A stretch of 41,310 nucleotides of DNA from Gammaproteobacteria bacterium (GCA_029865465.1 JAOUGW010000003.1:1-41310); one strand, 5' to 3'. Shown: positions 1-9,335, counted from the first letter of the stretch. Notes: generated from the letters alone by a model not told the origin. Translations and numbers: made by a program.

Positions 1-456
1 GTAGGCCTTGGGATTGCCGAGCGGGATCAGGACGACTGGCACACCGGCTTCGGCGAGTTGCGCGAGGCTCGCGAGATTGGCGGCGATGGCATTCGGCCCG
101 GCGGGTTCTTCGCCATGGATGCCGGAAAGAACCCACAGCGCCTCGCCCCGATGCGGCGTCCGCCATGACTTGATCGCGACGCCTTGCGTCCCGGGATAGC
201 TGTAGATGGTTTCGGGCAGCCAGCCATGCCGGGTCGACAACGCATCGAAGCGTCCCATGATCGTGCCGAGCGGGAGCCGCCCGTCGGCCGCGTAATCGCC
301 GGTTGCGGCGGTCGTGATCGAGTCGTCCGCGTGCACGAGGGGCGACGCCAGCAAGCCGAGCACCCAGCCGAGCGCGACAGCCACCGGTCCTGCGATTCCG
401 CTGCCGTGCGCCGTCGCGCGATGCCTGCCCCACGTGTCGTCCTGGTTACGCATCAT
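1..456 (-). CDS. Exported M14/succinylglutamate-desuccinylase-like hydrolase (3' end outside window)
   Basis: The minus-strand frame is open from ATGATG at 456 to the window edge, giving the first 152 residues. A hydrophobic stretch at residues 21-43 ending before ADDS looks like a signal peptide, so the product is probably exported. Residues 108-121 read WVLSGIHGEEPAGP, which matches the HxxE zinc-binding motif (His114, Glu117) of M14 carboxypeptidases and the AstE/AspA deacylases; the second zinc His and the catalytic Glu would lie outside the window. A GGGAG ribosome site sits 5 bases before the first ATG. The gene follows the APC permease by 29 bases on the same strand and is probably the last visible member of the long operon. 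Whether it is a carboxypeptidase or an amide deacylase cannot be decided from the fragment. Confidence 0.72.
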   Translation of the reverse strand, partial: MMRNQDDTWGRHRATAHGSGIAGPVAVALGWVLGLLASPLVHADDSITTAATGDYAADGRLPLGTIMGRFDALSTRHGWLPETIYSYPGTQGVAIKSWRTPHRGEALWVLSGIHGEEPAGPNAIAANLASLAQLAEAGVPVVLIPLGNPKAY

Positions 457-485
457 CAATCTCCCGACCGGAATTTGCAGCGTGT

Positions 486-1775
486 TCAGGTGCTGCGCCT
501 GCGCATCAGCCAATAGAGCGGCAGGCCGGCAACGCCGAGCACCAGCGACCAGACGAAGGGCTCGCGACCGAGCCCGATGAACGCGAAGATGACGTATGCG
601 GTGCCGAGGATGCCGAGCACGAACAGGCTGCCCGGCAGCTTGCGGTCGCCGCGGCGCACCAGCGCCACCAGCGCGATCGCGCACAGCAGGTAGAGCGGCA
701 GGTTGGCGGCCGTCACGACCTGTGACAGGAACGTGAAGCCGTCCACCATCGACTTGCTGTAGTTCATCAGCACCATCACGGTGGCGAGCACTCCGGTCAG
801 CGCCAGGGAGATCCACGGCGCTCCGCGCGCATTGAGGCCACGCACGACGGGCGGCAGGAAACCATGGCGTCCCATCGAAGCCGTGAGTTCGCTGACCACC
901 AGCGTCCAGCCGTTCAGCGCGCCGAGGCCGCTGATCACCACGAACACCGACAGCAGGCGGCCATTGCCTGCGCCGAGGAACTGGTCGAGGAGGTCGGCGA
1001 ATGGCGCCGAGGACTGCGCGAGTCGATCCTGCTCCAGCAGCAGCATCGCCATCGCCGACACGCCGATATAGATGACGGCCATCAGCAGCGTGCCGAAGAG
1101 CGTCGAGCGCGGGATGTTCTTCTCCGGATCGCGCACCCGGCCGGCCGGTACTGCTGCCGATTCGATGCCGAGCATGGCGAACAACGCGATCGTCGACGCC
1201 GCCATCACGGCTTCCAGCGTGATCGGCGTGGTGGGCGGATGGCGCGTGTAGACGGACGGCTCGGTGAGCAGCAGCCACGCGCCGAGGCCGAGGATGACGA
1301 GCATCGGCAGCAACTTGAGGGTGGTCGTGACGATCTGCACGCCACCGCCGGCGCGAACACCGAGCAGATTGACGCCGTCGAACAGCCAGATCAGCGCCAT
1401 GGCGAGCACGGCGGGCGACACCCCGTCGAGCCCCGGCAGCACCTTGCCCAGGTAGCCGACGAGGCCGATCGCGAGCGCCGCGTTCGTGATCCAGCAGGAG
1501 ACCCAATAGCACCAGATCGCGATGTAGGCGGGCAGCTTGCCGGTGGTCTGCTCGATGTAGGCGTAAGGCCCGTCGGCTGCAGGAAACTCGCGGGCGAGTT
1601 GCGCGAACACGCGCGCGATCATGGTCATGCCCAGCACCGTGACGCCCCAGCCCAGCATCGCGTTGAAGCCGTAGGGCGCCAGCGATGCCGGCAGCACGAA
1701 GATACCCATGCCGATCGTGTTGCCGACCACCAGGGCCGTGCACATCCAGAATCCGAGTTCCTTCGGCTGTCGCAT
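486..1775 (-). CDS. APC-superfamily amino acid permease (APA/AdiC-PotE-like)
   Basis: A 429-residue inner membrane transporter with about twelve hydrophobic segments. The first helix carries the unwound-helix motif of the APC fold (GNTIGMGIFVLPASLAPYG, residues 19-37), and the later loop RVRDPEKNIPRST is typical of the APA branch (arginine/agmatine, putrescine/ornithine and cadaverine/lysine antiporters). Length is normal for the family. The frame stays open upstream to 2381, but that part lies inside the aminotransferase gene in another frame; the ATG at 1775 is chosen because it has an AAGGGA ribosome site and follows the aminotransferase stop by 5 bases. Its place after two aminotransferases, a dehydrogenase and a CoA-transferase suggests it imports, or exchanges, the amino acid or amine that the operon degrades. 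The exact substrate is unknown. Confidence 0.88.
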   Translation of the reverse strand: MRQPKELGFWMCTALVVGNTIGMGIFVLPASLAPYGFNAMLGWGVTVLGMTMIARVFAQLAREFPAADGPYAYIEQTTGKLPAYIAIWCYWVSCWITNAALAIGLVGYLGKVLPGLDGVSPAVLAMALIWLFDGVNLLGVRAGGGVQIVTTTLKLLPMLVILGLGAWLLLTEPSVYTRHPPTTPITLEAVMAASTIALFAMLGIESAAVPAGRVRDPEKNIPRSTLFGTLLMAVIYIGVSAMAMLLLEQDRLAQSSAPFADLLDQFLGAGNGRLLSVFVVISGLGALNGWTLVVSELTASMGRHGFLPPVVRGLNARGAPWISLALTGVLATVMVLMNYSKSMVDGFTFLSQVVTAANLPLYLLCAIALVALVRRGDRKLPGSLFVLGILGTAYVIFAFIGLGREPFVWSLVLGVAGLPLYWLMRRRST

Positions 1776-1780
1776 TCCCT

Positions 1781-3109
1781 TCACGCGCTCTTGCCTTGCA
1801 GCGCCTCGTCGAGCGCAGTGCGCAACAGGCCGATGGCCTCGTCGATTTCCGCGGTCGTCGTCGAGAGCGGCGGCATGAACCGCAGCGTGCTGACGCCGCA
1901 CGCAAGCAGCAGCAGGCCGTTGTGGTAGCCGCGCGTCACGAGCCGGTCGCACAGCGCCCGCGCGGGTGTCCGTTCGGCGTCGTTCTCGATCAGCTCCATG
2001 CCGATCATGAGTCCCCTGCCGCGGACTTCGCCAATGCACGGATAGTCGCGCATCATCTCGCGCAGGCGCCCCATGAAATGCTCGCCTGCGCGCGCAGCGT
2101 TGGCTGCGTACTCCGACTGGACGAGGTCGAGCGTCGCGATGGCAGCCGCGCAGCTCAGCGGATTGCCGCCGAAGGTGTTGCCGTGCGCGCCGCGCTTCCA
2201 CTGCTCCATCAGGCTCTTCCTGGCGATGATCGCGCCGATCGGCATGCCGGAGCCGAGACCCTTGGCGCTCGTCATGATGTCGGGTTTCACGCCCGAGTGC
2301 TCGCACGCCCACATCTTGCCGGTGCGGCCGACTCCGGACTGCACTTCGTCGAAGATCAGCAGGATGCCGTGTTCGTCGCACAGGGCACGCAGCCCGGCCA
2401 GGAACCCTTCAGGCGGCCACAGGTAGCCACCTTCGCCCTGCAGGGGCTCGACCATGATCGCGGCCACTTCCGCAGCCGGCACGTTGCGCTCGAACAGCAT
2501 GCGGATGTAGTCGAGCACCGCCTTGCCCTGGTCCGCGCCCGCGAACAGGGGCCGGTACGGGTTGGGGTAGGGCACGTGCGTCACGCCGGGCATGGTCGGT
2601 GCGAAGCCCTTCTGCTGCGTGTACTTGCTCGACGTGAACGACAGCGAGCCCATCGTGCGGCCGTGGAAGGCGCCGAGGAAGCCGATGAACCGCGGCCGGC
2701 CGGTCACGTAGCGTGCGAGCTTGATCGCGCCTTCGACCGACTCCGTGCCGGACTGGCAGAGAAAGCTCATCACGGGTTCACCCATCGGCGCGACTTCCGC
2801 CAGGCGTTCCGTCAGGCGGGTCATGTTCTCGTGCCAGTAGTCGCTCGAGACGTGCAGGAACTTGTCGGCCGCCGCCTTGATGGCCCCGACCACTCTTGGA
2901 TGGGCATGACCCGTGGAGCAGACCGCGATGCCGGCGACGAAGTCGAGGAACCGATTGCCGTCGACGTCCCACACTTCGGTACCGCGTCCGTGCGACATCA
3001 CGAACGGATAGTCGCGCGGGTACGATGGCGAAGCGACGGACACGTCGCGCGCGAGCATGGCCCGGGCGTTCGGGCCGGGGAGGGCGGTCTTGATATGCGG
3101 ATTCGTCAC
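1781..3109 (-). CDS. Class III PLP-dependent aminotransferase (GabT/omega-amino acid type)
   Basis: A 442-residue fold-type I aminotransferase. It shows the substrate-loop region VCSTGHAHPRVV, the PLP-binding Asp in LLIFDEVQSGVGRTG, the Schiff-base Lys in TSAKGLGSGMPIG and the following GNTFGGNPLSCAAA. These are standard for the 4-aminobutyrate, acetylornithine and related omega-aminotransferases, which move a terminal amino group to 2-oxoglutarate or pyruvate and leave a semialdehyde. The frame is open ten codons further up, but the GTG at 3109 has a CAGGAG site 7 bases ahead and gives the usual N-terminus. It lies 26 bases after the CoA-transferase beta gene and 5 bases before the permease gene. 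Together with the dehydrogenase and CoA-transferase it could form an amine to semialdehyde to acid to CoA-ester route; the substrate is not determined. Confidence 0.9.
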   Translation of the reverse strand: MTNPHIKTALPGPNARAMLARDVSVASPSYPRDYPFVMSHGRGTEVWDVDGNRFLDFVAGIAVCSTGHAHPRVVGAIKAAADKFLHVSSDYWHENMTRLTERLAEVAPMGEPVMSFLCQSGTESVEGAIKLARYVTGRPRFIGFLGAFHGRTMGSLSFTSSKYTQQKGFAPTMPGVTHVPYPNPYRPLFAGADQGKAVLDYIRMLFERNVPAAEVAAIMVEPLQGEGGYLWPPEGFLAGLRALCDEHGILLIFDEVQSGVGRTGKMWACEHSGVKPDIMTSAKGLGSGMPIGAIIARKSLMEQWKRGAHGNTFGGNPLSCAAAIATLDLVQSEYAANAARAGEHFMGRLREMMRDYPCIGEVRGRGLMIGMELIENDAERTPARALCDRLVTRGYHNGLLLLACGVSTLRFMPPLSTTTAEIDEAIGLLRTALDEALQGKSA

Positions 3110-3135
3110 GGTAGGCTCCTGGAGGGAATCCCGCC

Positions 3136-3921
3136 TCAAGCGGGAAGTCGCACGGGGCGGCGGTGCGCCTCGCGGGTGCGCGCGTGCAAAGCGCGCAGGG
3201 TCTCGAGTTCAACTGCCGTCGGCGGCGCAATCGTCCCGACGGTTGCAGCGACTTTGAGCGGCCAGCCGGTTGCGGCGCGGGCCGCATCGACCGTCGCGCC
3301 GTCAAACAGGGCCGACAACTGCAGTTCGTCGCTGTCCGGGTGCGGCTTCAGCACGCCGTAGTCGGTGATCACGGACTGCGGGCCCGTGCCACGCATCGAC
3401 GTCTTTGCGCGCGCACCATGGCCTTCGAGAAAACCGCCGCTGGTGCGGAAATCCAGCTGCGCGACGAGGCTGCGCGGCGTGGCCTTCAGCATCACGAAGA
3501 CCTGCCTGGCATGGGCGGCGATCTCCGTGGCGCCGCCCGCGCCGGGCAGCCGTGTCTTCGGCGCGTGGTACGGACCGATCACGGTGCTGTTCAGGTTGCC
3601 GTGTCGGTCCACCTGTGCGGCGCCGAGAAAGCCGACGTCCACGCGGCCGGCCTGCAGCAGGTAACTGAAGACTTCCGGCAGCGGGATGACGCACGCCGCG
3701 GTGTCGGCGAGTTCGCCGTCGCCGATCGACAGCGGCAGCACGTCCGGGCGCGTCCCGACCGTGCCGGATTCGTAGATCAGCACGACATCGGGCGCGTGCG
3801 TGAGTCGCGCCAGGTTGCACGCGGCGCTCGGCAGGCCGATGCCGACGAAGCAGACGCAACCGTCCCACAGCATGCGCGCCGCGGCAACGGTCATCATTTC
3901 GTCGCGAGTCCAGTCGCTCAT
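3136..3921 (-). CDS. CoA-transferase family I, beta subunit (GctB/IpdB-like)
   Basis: A 261-residue beta subunit of a two-chain family I CoA-transferase. The motif VVLIYESGTVG (about residues 43-53) holds the glutamate that forms the CoA thioester in active members, and GFLGAAQVDRHGNLN followed by KTRLPGAGGATEIA is the typical GctB/IpdB core. Because the Glu is present, a true transferase is more likely than the hydrolase-type IpdB that lacks it. The ATG at 3921 overlaps the alpha-subunit stop (ATGA at 3921-3918), so the subunits are translationally coupled; open frame above this start overlaps the alpha gene and is discarded. The partner acid is unknown; glutaconate- or 3-oxoacid-like dicarboxylates are used by relatives. 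Confidence 0.87.
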   Translation of the reverse strand: MSDWTRDEMMTVAAARMLWDGCVCFVGIGLPSAACNLARLTHAPDVVLIYESGTVGTRPDVLPLSIGDGELADTAACVIPLPEVFSYLLQAGRVDVGFLGAAQVDRHGNLNSTVIGPYHAPKTRLPGAGGATEIAAHARQVFVMLKATPRSLVAQLDFRTSGGFLEGHGARAKTSMRGTGPQSVITDYGVLKPHPDSDELQLSALFDGATVDAARAATGWPLKVAATVGTIAPPTAVELETLRALHARTREAHRRPVRLPA

Positions 3922-4769
3922 GCGACCTGCCGCAGGCTGGCGAGGAACGTGGCGTGGTCGCGACTCGCCAGCACGTGCCGGTTCATCCAGGCGAGGAAGC
4001 CGGCGCGTTCGCGCGCGATCGCATCCCAGCGCTGGTAGAAAGCATTGTCGCGCGGGTAGCGACCGTGCACGTACGATGGATACGCGCCGCCCGGACACTG
4101 CGCCACGGCGCTCACGATCCAGTGCGGCAGCACGATGCCATTCATGGCGGGCGGCAATTCCTCGACGATTTCCTCGACCGTGACGATCAAGGCGCGGGCA
4201 GCGAACGCGGCCTCACGCTGGGCGCCGATGATGCCGTGCATCGCCACGTTGCCGTGCCGGTCGGCACGCTGCGCATGCAGGATCGTGACTTCCGGATTGA
4301 TTGCAGGGACCGCTGCCAGCCGCTCGCCCGTGAACGGGCAATCGACGCTGCGGATGCGCGGGTTGACGGACGGCAGGTCGGTGCCGAGGTAGCCGCGCAG
4401 CGTGGCGAACGGCAGTCCTGCGGCACCTGCGCTGTAGGCTGCGGCCACGCCGGCATGGGTGTGCTCGTCGATTTCGAGCGGAGCCGGCCACTGGTGTTCG
4501 ATGGCATCGCGCAGTCGATGCAGCGAGCCCACGCCCGGATTGCCGCCCCAGGAGAACGTGAGCCTGCTCGCGCACCCCATGCCGATCATCTGGTCGTAGA
4601 TCAGGTCGGGCGTCATGCGCACGAGGTGCAGGTTGCGGCGACCCTGCCGGATGATCTCGTGACCCGCGGCGAACGGGATCAGGTGCGTGAAACCCTCGAG
4701 CGCGACGCAGGCGCCGTCCCGGACGTGTGCCGCGATCGCGTCACTCAGCGCAGTGACCCTCGCTGTCAC
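3918..4769 (-). CDS. CoA-transferase family I, alpha subunit (GctA/IpdA-like)
   Basis: A 283-residue alpha subunit. It starts VTALSDAIAAHVRDGACVAL and contains EGFTHLIPFAAGHEIIRQG, FSWGGNPGVGSLHRLRDA and DCPFTGERLAAVPAI, a pattern characteristic of the glutaconate CoA-transferase alpha family. The chosen start is GTG at 4769, which overlaps the stop of the aldehyde dehydrogenase gene (GTGA at 4769-4766); the reading frame extends to 4958 but there it only shadows the dehydrogenase. The gene also overlaps the beta gene by four bases, so dehydrogenase, alpha and beta form a run of three coupled genes. This tight coupling suggests the CoA-transferase activates the acid made by the dehydrogenase. 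That link is inference. Confidence 0.87.
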   Translation of the reverse strand: MTARVTALSDAIAAHVRDGACVALEGFTHLIPFAAGHEIIRQGRRNLHLVRMTPDLIYDQMIGMGCASRLTFSWGGNPGVGSLHRLRDAIEHQWPAPLEIDEHTHAGVAAAYSAGAAGLPFATLRGYLGTDLPSVNPRIRSVDCPFTGERLAAVPAINPEVTILHAQRADRHGNVAMHGIIGAQREAAFAARALIVTVEEIVEELPPAMNGIVLPHWIVSAVAQCPGGAYPSYVHGRYPRDNAFYQRWDAIARERAGFLAWMNRHVLASRDHATFLASLRQVA

Positions 4770-6336
4770 GATTCGACCACGGTGCGCGACTGTTCGCGCT
4801 GGTATTGCGCGAGGTAATAGAACGACGCGATGGCCTTGCCGGTGGATCCGGAGCCTTTCCAGCCGCCGAACGGCTGGTAGCCGGGCCAGGCGCCGGTCGT
4901 GGCGCCCTGGCGTCGATTTGCATAGGTGACGCCGGCTTCGATGTTCTCGTGAAACCACGGTACTTCGTCGGCGTCACCGTAGAACCCCGCCGTGAGCCCG
5001 AGGCTCGTATCGTTCGCCAGCTGCATGGCCTCGTCGCGATCCTTGACCCGCTGCAGCATCAGGATCGGCAGGAACATCTCGTGCCGCCACAGCGGATGCG
5101 AGAACGGCGCTTCCGCAAGCACGGGCCGCACGTAATGGCCGCGCGCGAATTCTGCCGGATCCAGCGCGTCCGCACCCGTGATCAGCGTGGCGCCGCCCGC
5201 CTGCAGTTCCCGCAGGTAGCGCGCGTGATTCATCGCGGCGCTGGCGTTGATGACCGGGCCGAGCCAGTGCTCGCGGTGGCGCGGATCGCCGATGCGGATC
5301 GCGTCGATCTGCCTGCGCATGCGTTCGATCAATTCGTCGGCGACCGCGCGGTCGACATACAGGCGCGAGAGGGCGGAGCACTTCTGGCCACCCATGCCAT
5401 AGGCCGAACGGACGATACCCGCGGCAGCATCGTCGAGATTGGCCCGCGCCGTGACGATGCAGGGATTCTTGCCGCCCATCTCGGCAATGCACGGACGCGG
5501 CCAGGGTCCCGACACCATGCGCTGCAGCAGCTGCGTGCCGACGGCAACGGAACCGGTGAAGGTGATGCCGGCAGTCGCGGGATGCGATGACAGGGCTTCG
5601 CCGACGTCGCGGCCCGATCCCGAGAGGTACTGGAACACGCCGGGAGGCAAGCCCGCATCACGGATGCAGTCCGCGAGCAAACGCCCGGCCCACGGCGTGT
5701 CGGTTGCGCCTTTGACGACGACGGTATTGCCGGTGACGAGCGCAGCGGCGGTCGGGCCGCCGGCGAGCGCAAGTGGAAAATTGAAGGGCGCTATCACGAC
5801 CCACGCCCCATATGGGCGCATTACGCTGCGGTTGCGTGACACGACGTTCGGCAGCGGGTCGTTCGGCAACTCGTGCTCGTAGCCGCCGTGCTGCTCGAAG
5901 TCGTCGGCGTAGTGCCGGAAGAAGTCCACCGTCTCCTGCGCCTCGCCGAGCGCCTCCATCCGGTTCTTGCCGACCTCGAGCGTGAGTGCCGCCGCGATCT
6001 CGTAGACGCGCGCTGCCATGACGTCCGCGACGCGGCGCAGCAGGCGCACTCGTTCGCTGGCGGGTGTGGTGCGCCAGGCAGGGAAGGCGCCGTGCGCGGC
6101 ATCCATGGCGGCGTGCGCGTCCTGCCCGGTCGCCAACGCGAACTCGCCGAGCTGGATTTCGCCGTCGATCGGGCTGCTGCGAGATACGTAGCGTTCGGCG
6201 GGCGTGTCCTGCCACGCAGGAACAGCGCGTGACGACCGCCGAGCCTCGATTGCACGGTGGTCAGCGCCGCATCGAAGCGCTCGTGCATTTCAGGTGGCGG
6301 GTCGAACATCGTGGCGTAGGTGAGGCGAAAGCTCAT
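4766..6336 (-). CDS. Aldehyde dehydrogenase, P5C/glutamate-semialdehyde dehydrogenase-like, with a 1-base frameshift
   Basis: An NAD(P)-dependent aldehyde dehydrogenase resembling RocA-type 1-pyrroline-5-carboxylate dehydrogenases. Visible are VVVKGATDTPWAGRLL, the general-base Glu in CIAEMGGKNP, the catalytic Cys in GMGGQKCSALSR and the C-terminal GYQPFGGWKGSGSTGK. The ATG at 6336 begins MSFRLTYATMFDPPPEMHER and runs to LFLRG in one frame; from about 6211 the protein continues as QDTPAERYVSRSSPIDGEI in the next frame, and the main frame then stays open to 4766. Adding one C in GGCAGG (near 6212) would join them into about 523 residues, the family's normal length. Without repair the longest open frame begins only at a TTG at 6136 and lacks the N-terminus. 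It may be a sequencing error or recent inactivation. The gene sits 22 bases after the upstream aminotransferase and overlaps the CoA-transferase alpha gene. Confidence 0.85.
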
Positions 6337-6358
6337 GGCAGGCTCGATTCGATGGGTT

Positions 6359-7672
6359 TCAGGCGGGGAAGAAGCGCGCCAGCAGGAGATCGAGCAGCGC
6401 CAGCGCGTCGGCGAGGTCTCGCTCGTCGATGACGAGCGGCGGGGCGACCAGGATCAGGTTGCCGCGCGCACCGAACGAGACGCCCTCGTCGAGCGCGGCT
6501 TGCAGCAATGATGCGAGTGCAGGCGGCGTCTGTGGCCAGGGGGCCAGCGGTTCACGCGTGTCGCGATCAGCGACGAGTTCGAGCACGGCAAACAGTCCAT
6601 GCCCGCCGCGCACGTCGCCGATGACCGGATGCCGTTCGGCCAGTCGACGCAGAGCGCGCGCCAGCCCTGCACCGAGGTGGCGCGAGCGCTCGATCAGGCC
6701 CCCTTCGCGGTAGGCATCGATGGCCGCCACGCCCGCAGCGCAGGACAGCGGGTGTCCGCAGTACGTCAGGCCGGTGACGAGCACCTGGTGCTCAAGCCGT
6801 GCGGCAATCTCGCGCGACACGACCACGGCGCCGAGCGGCATCATCGCGCCCGTGAGGCCTTTCGCGAGCGTGATGGCGTCCGGCCGTCCGGCCTCGCCGT
6901 GGCGCTGCCACGCGAACCATTCGCCGCAACGGCCGAAGCCGCTCATGACCTCGTCGGCGATCAACGGAATGCTGCGCTGCCGCGTGATGCGGCGCACTGC
7001 CGGCCAGTAACTGTCCGGAGCGACGATGCCGTTGGAGCCCGCGTTCGGTTCGACGATGACGGCGGCGACACGGTCGGCGCCGAAATGATCGATGCGCTGC
7101 CCGATCGCGGCGGCGGCCAGCTCGCCGCATTCCGCAGCGTCCTTGCTGCCGAAAGGGCAGCGGTAGGCATAGGGCGGTTCGACGTGGGTGACGCCCATTG
7201 CGTCGGGGTCGATCATGGCCCGCGTTCGAGCGTCGCCGGAGAGAGCCATCGCCAGGTGCGTCGAGCCGTGGTACGAACGATCGCGCGCCACCATGACGCC
7301 CTTCGGCTTGCCGAAAGCCTGCCGCACGATCTTCACGGCGTGCTCGTTGGCGTCGGCGCCACCCAGCGTGAAGAACACGCGACCACCCTCGAAGCCGCTC
7401 AGTTCGAGCAGGCGGGCGGCGAGGTCGGCGCGCGGCTTTGCGCCCCAGGCGTTGGTCACGAAACACAGTTGCTCCGCCTGCGAGCGGATTGCCGCGACGA
7501 CGCGCGGATGCTGGTGTCCGAGATTGCTGCACTCCGCGAGACTGCTCATGTCGAGCACGCGGCGGCCGTCCTCGAGATGCAGCCAGGCGCCGGCGCCACC
7601 CACGACGGTGGGTGCGTTCCAGGCGGACTGCGCGCACCAGCTGTGCAGGACGGTATCGCGCTCGCCGGTCAT
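6359..7672 (-). CDS. Class III PLP-dependent aminotransferase (second copy, taurine/beta-alanine:pyruvate-like)
   Basis: A 437-residue fold-type I aminotransferase, distinct from the one at 1781-3109. Key segments are SSLAECSNLGHQHPRVV, VFFTLGGADANEHAVKI, the Tyr-His in DRSYHGST, the PLP Asp in LIADEVMSGFGRCGEW and the catalytic Lys in TLAKGLTGAMMPLGAV. The FxxGGADANE and FGRCGEWFAWQRHG segments are those seen in taurine:pyruvate and beta-alanine:pyruvate type enzymes. It starts at ATG 7672, 22 bases after the peptidase stop, and the dehydrogenase follows after another 22 bases. Two aminotransferases in one operon suggest either two related amine substrates or two steps of one pathway. The substrate cannot be read from sequence alone. 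Confidence 0.88.
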   Translation of the reverse strand: MTGERDTVLHSWCAQSAWNAPTVVGGAGAWLHLEDGRRVLDMSSLAECSNLGHQHPRVVAAIRSQAEQLCFVTNAWGAKPRADLAARLLELSGFEGGRVFFTLGGADANEHAVKIVRQAFGKPKGVMVARDRSYHGSTHLAMALSGDARTRAMIDPDAMGVTHVEPPYAYRCPFGSKDAAECGELAAAAIGQRIDHFGADRVAAVIVEPNAGSNGIVAPDSYWPAVRRITRQRSIPLIADEVMSGFGRCGEWFAWQRHGEAGRPDAITLAKGLTGAMMPLGAVVVSREIAARLEHQVLVTGLTYCGHPLSCAAGVAAIDAYREGGLIERSRHLGAGLARALRRLAERHPVIGDVRGGHGLFAVLELVADRDTREPLAPWPQTPPALASLLQAALDEGVSFGARGNLILVAPPLVIDERDLADALALLDLLLARFFPA

Positions 7673-7694
7673 GCGGCCTCAGCGACAGGGGAGA

Positions 7695-9335
7695 TCATGG
7701 ATTGTGCGCCCCGCAGCGCTTGATCTGCTCGAGCAATGCATCGGGCGACAGGGGTCGCCCGAGCAGGTCCTGCAGCAGCCGTCTCGTGTCGCGTTCGGAG
7801 CCGTAATGCAGCAGCTGCCTGCTCTGCCATGCGTACCAGCGGCGATTGCCGGTGTCGAACGGCCCGATCGCCGCCGCCGTGCGCGCGCGTATCTCGGCCG
7901 TCAGCAGCGCACCGAGCCCGTAATTGACCATGTAGCCCGGATTGCCCGCCAGCTGCACGCGCATCGCCCACCACGGAACCTCTGGATGCGGGACCACGCG
8001 CAGGTATGCATGGGTGATGTCGGTCCACACTTCGTTCGGGTCCAGGGCCGGATCGCGCAGCAGGCGCAGTTCGAACAGTGACCAGGCTGCGTCCAGCATC
8101 ACGTTCGCAAACAAGGCCCGCATCGACGCGCTCTCGGCGACTGCCGCTCCAAGGTAGCGACGCTGCCAGGCCGGCTCGTGCACGCTCCACGACGGGACAT
8201 CTGCAAACGCTTCCGTGAACAGCGTGTCGGGCCAGTCCATGTAGGCAGGCCGTGTGCGTATCGCGCTCACGTGCACGGCATGACCGTTCTCGTGCACCAG
8301 TTCGTTGAGCGAGAACAGGCCCCCGACCGGGTAGGTTCCCAGCACTCGCGCAACCGGGCGATGCCATTCCCCCTGCACCATGCGGCCGCGGACGAGAAAG
8401 TCGCTGTAGGCGAGGGGCGATTTGTCCGGGCGCGGTTCGAGATCGAACACGATGCCGAGCTGCACGAGGTCTGCCCCGAGGTCGCGGAAAAAACGCTGAT
8501 TCACGGGCAGCAGGGCCGCGGCCGGAATGCGAGCCTGCAACTCGCGGTTGGCCGCTCCGTTGACGTACCGGAAGTCCCACGGCTCGATGGGATCGGCGGG
8601 GTTCGCGTCGCGCCAGGCTGCGAGCACCTGCACGAGCCAACGCTCGACCTCCATCGTCGTGACGCCGATGGCGCGAGCTGCCGCGTCGATCTCCGAGCCG
8701 TTCTTGCGCGCCTCGGCGGCCGCCAGCGCGATCATGCGTCGATACGGGCTGTCAGCCTCGCCCCGGCCATTGAGCGCTGTCCAGAGCGGCACGAAGGCGT
8801 CGAAGATCGCTCTGCGGCTCGCGCGGTCGTCGACGACGTGCAGCAGTTGCAGTGCGGTGCCACGATCGATCGTGCCGCCGTCGTGCTGCAGGCGATTGCC
8901 GTGCTCGACGTAGCAACTGACCAGCGCTGCACGCAGCGAGGAGTAGTCGAGGTCGCGGCGCTGGGCATCGGCGCACGTGCGTGCCTGGACGCCGGCAGTC
9001 GCATCGTCGGTTTCCAGTTCGGTCACCGATTTGCGCATCGCTGCCAGGGCGTCCCGGTCGGCGGCGCCAAGCTTGCCGGATTCAATGCGGGCAAGCGCCT
9101 CGTCGAGCTGCTTGCGCTGCGGGTCGAGCTGGGCCTTCCACGCCGCAAGCTCCTTGCCGCGGTATGACGTCGCACCACCGGATTCGATGTAGCCGGCGGC
9201 GCCCACGGCATCGAGGTAGTCGAGGAAAGCAGATTCGGCCGAGGCGACCGTCAGGTTCGGAGGCGTGTCCGCTCGTGCCGCAGGAAGCGTGGCACCAAGA
9301 GCGAGCAAGACAAAGGCCATGCGGATCCCCGGCAT
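7695..9335 (-). CDS. Exported gluzincin metallopeptidase (HENGH; M3/M32-like fold)
   Basis: A 546-residue secreted, largely helical protein. MAFVLLALGATLPAARA forms a clear signal peptide (cleavage after about residue 22). The zinc motif HENGH lies at residues 348-352 inside ELVHENGHAVHVSAIR, and a glutamate in TLFTEAFADV (Glu375) is placed as the third ligand of a gluzincin. The length and the helical C-terminal half fit an oligopeptidase-like fold of the M3/M32 kind, although I cannot name the exact family. It probably trims peptides in the periplasm. In the operon it precedes the first aminotransferase by 22 bases, which fits supply of amino acids or peptides to the enzymes downstream. A 68-base gap separates it from the TerB-HIRAN gene. 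Confidence 0.75.
   Translation of the reverse strand: MPGIRMAFVLLALGATLPAARADTPPNLTVASAESAFLDYLDAVGAAGYIESGGATSYRGKELAAWKAQLDPQRKQLDEALARIESGKLGAADRDALAAMRKSVTELETDDATAGVQARTCADAQRRDLDYSSLRAALVSCYVEHGNRLQHDGGTIDRGTALQLLHVVDDRASRRAIFDAFVPLWTALNGRGEADSPYRRMIALAAAEARKNGSEIDAAARAIGVTTMEVERWLVQVLAAWRDANPADPIEPWDFRYVNGAANRELQARIPAAALLPVNQRFFRDLGADLVQLGIVFDLEPRPDKSPLAYSDFLVRGRMVQGEWHRPVARVLGTYPVGGLFSLNELVHENGHAVHVSAIRTRPAYMDWPDTLFTEAFADVPSWSVHEPAWQRRYLGAAVAESASMRALFANVMLDAAWSLFELRLLRDPALDPNEVWTDITHAYLRVVPHPEVPWWAMRVQLAGNPGYMVNYGLGALLTAEIRARTAAAIGPFDTGNRRWYAWQSRQLLHYGSERDTRRLLQDLLGRPLSPDALLEQIKRCGAHNP

Noticed and set aside
1685-3361. 558-residue plus-strand frame
   Set aside because: Antisense to the permease, aminotransferase and CoA-transferase genes, with shadow-like Arg/His/Ala composition.
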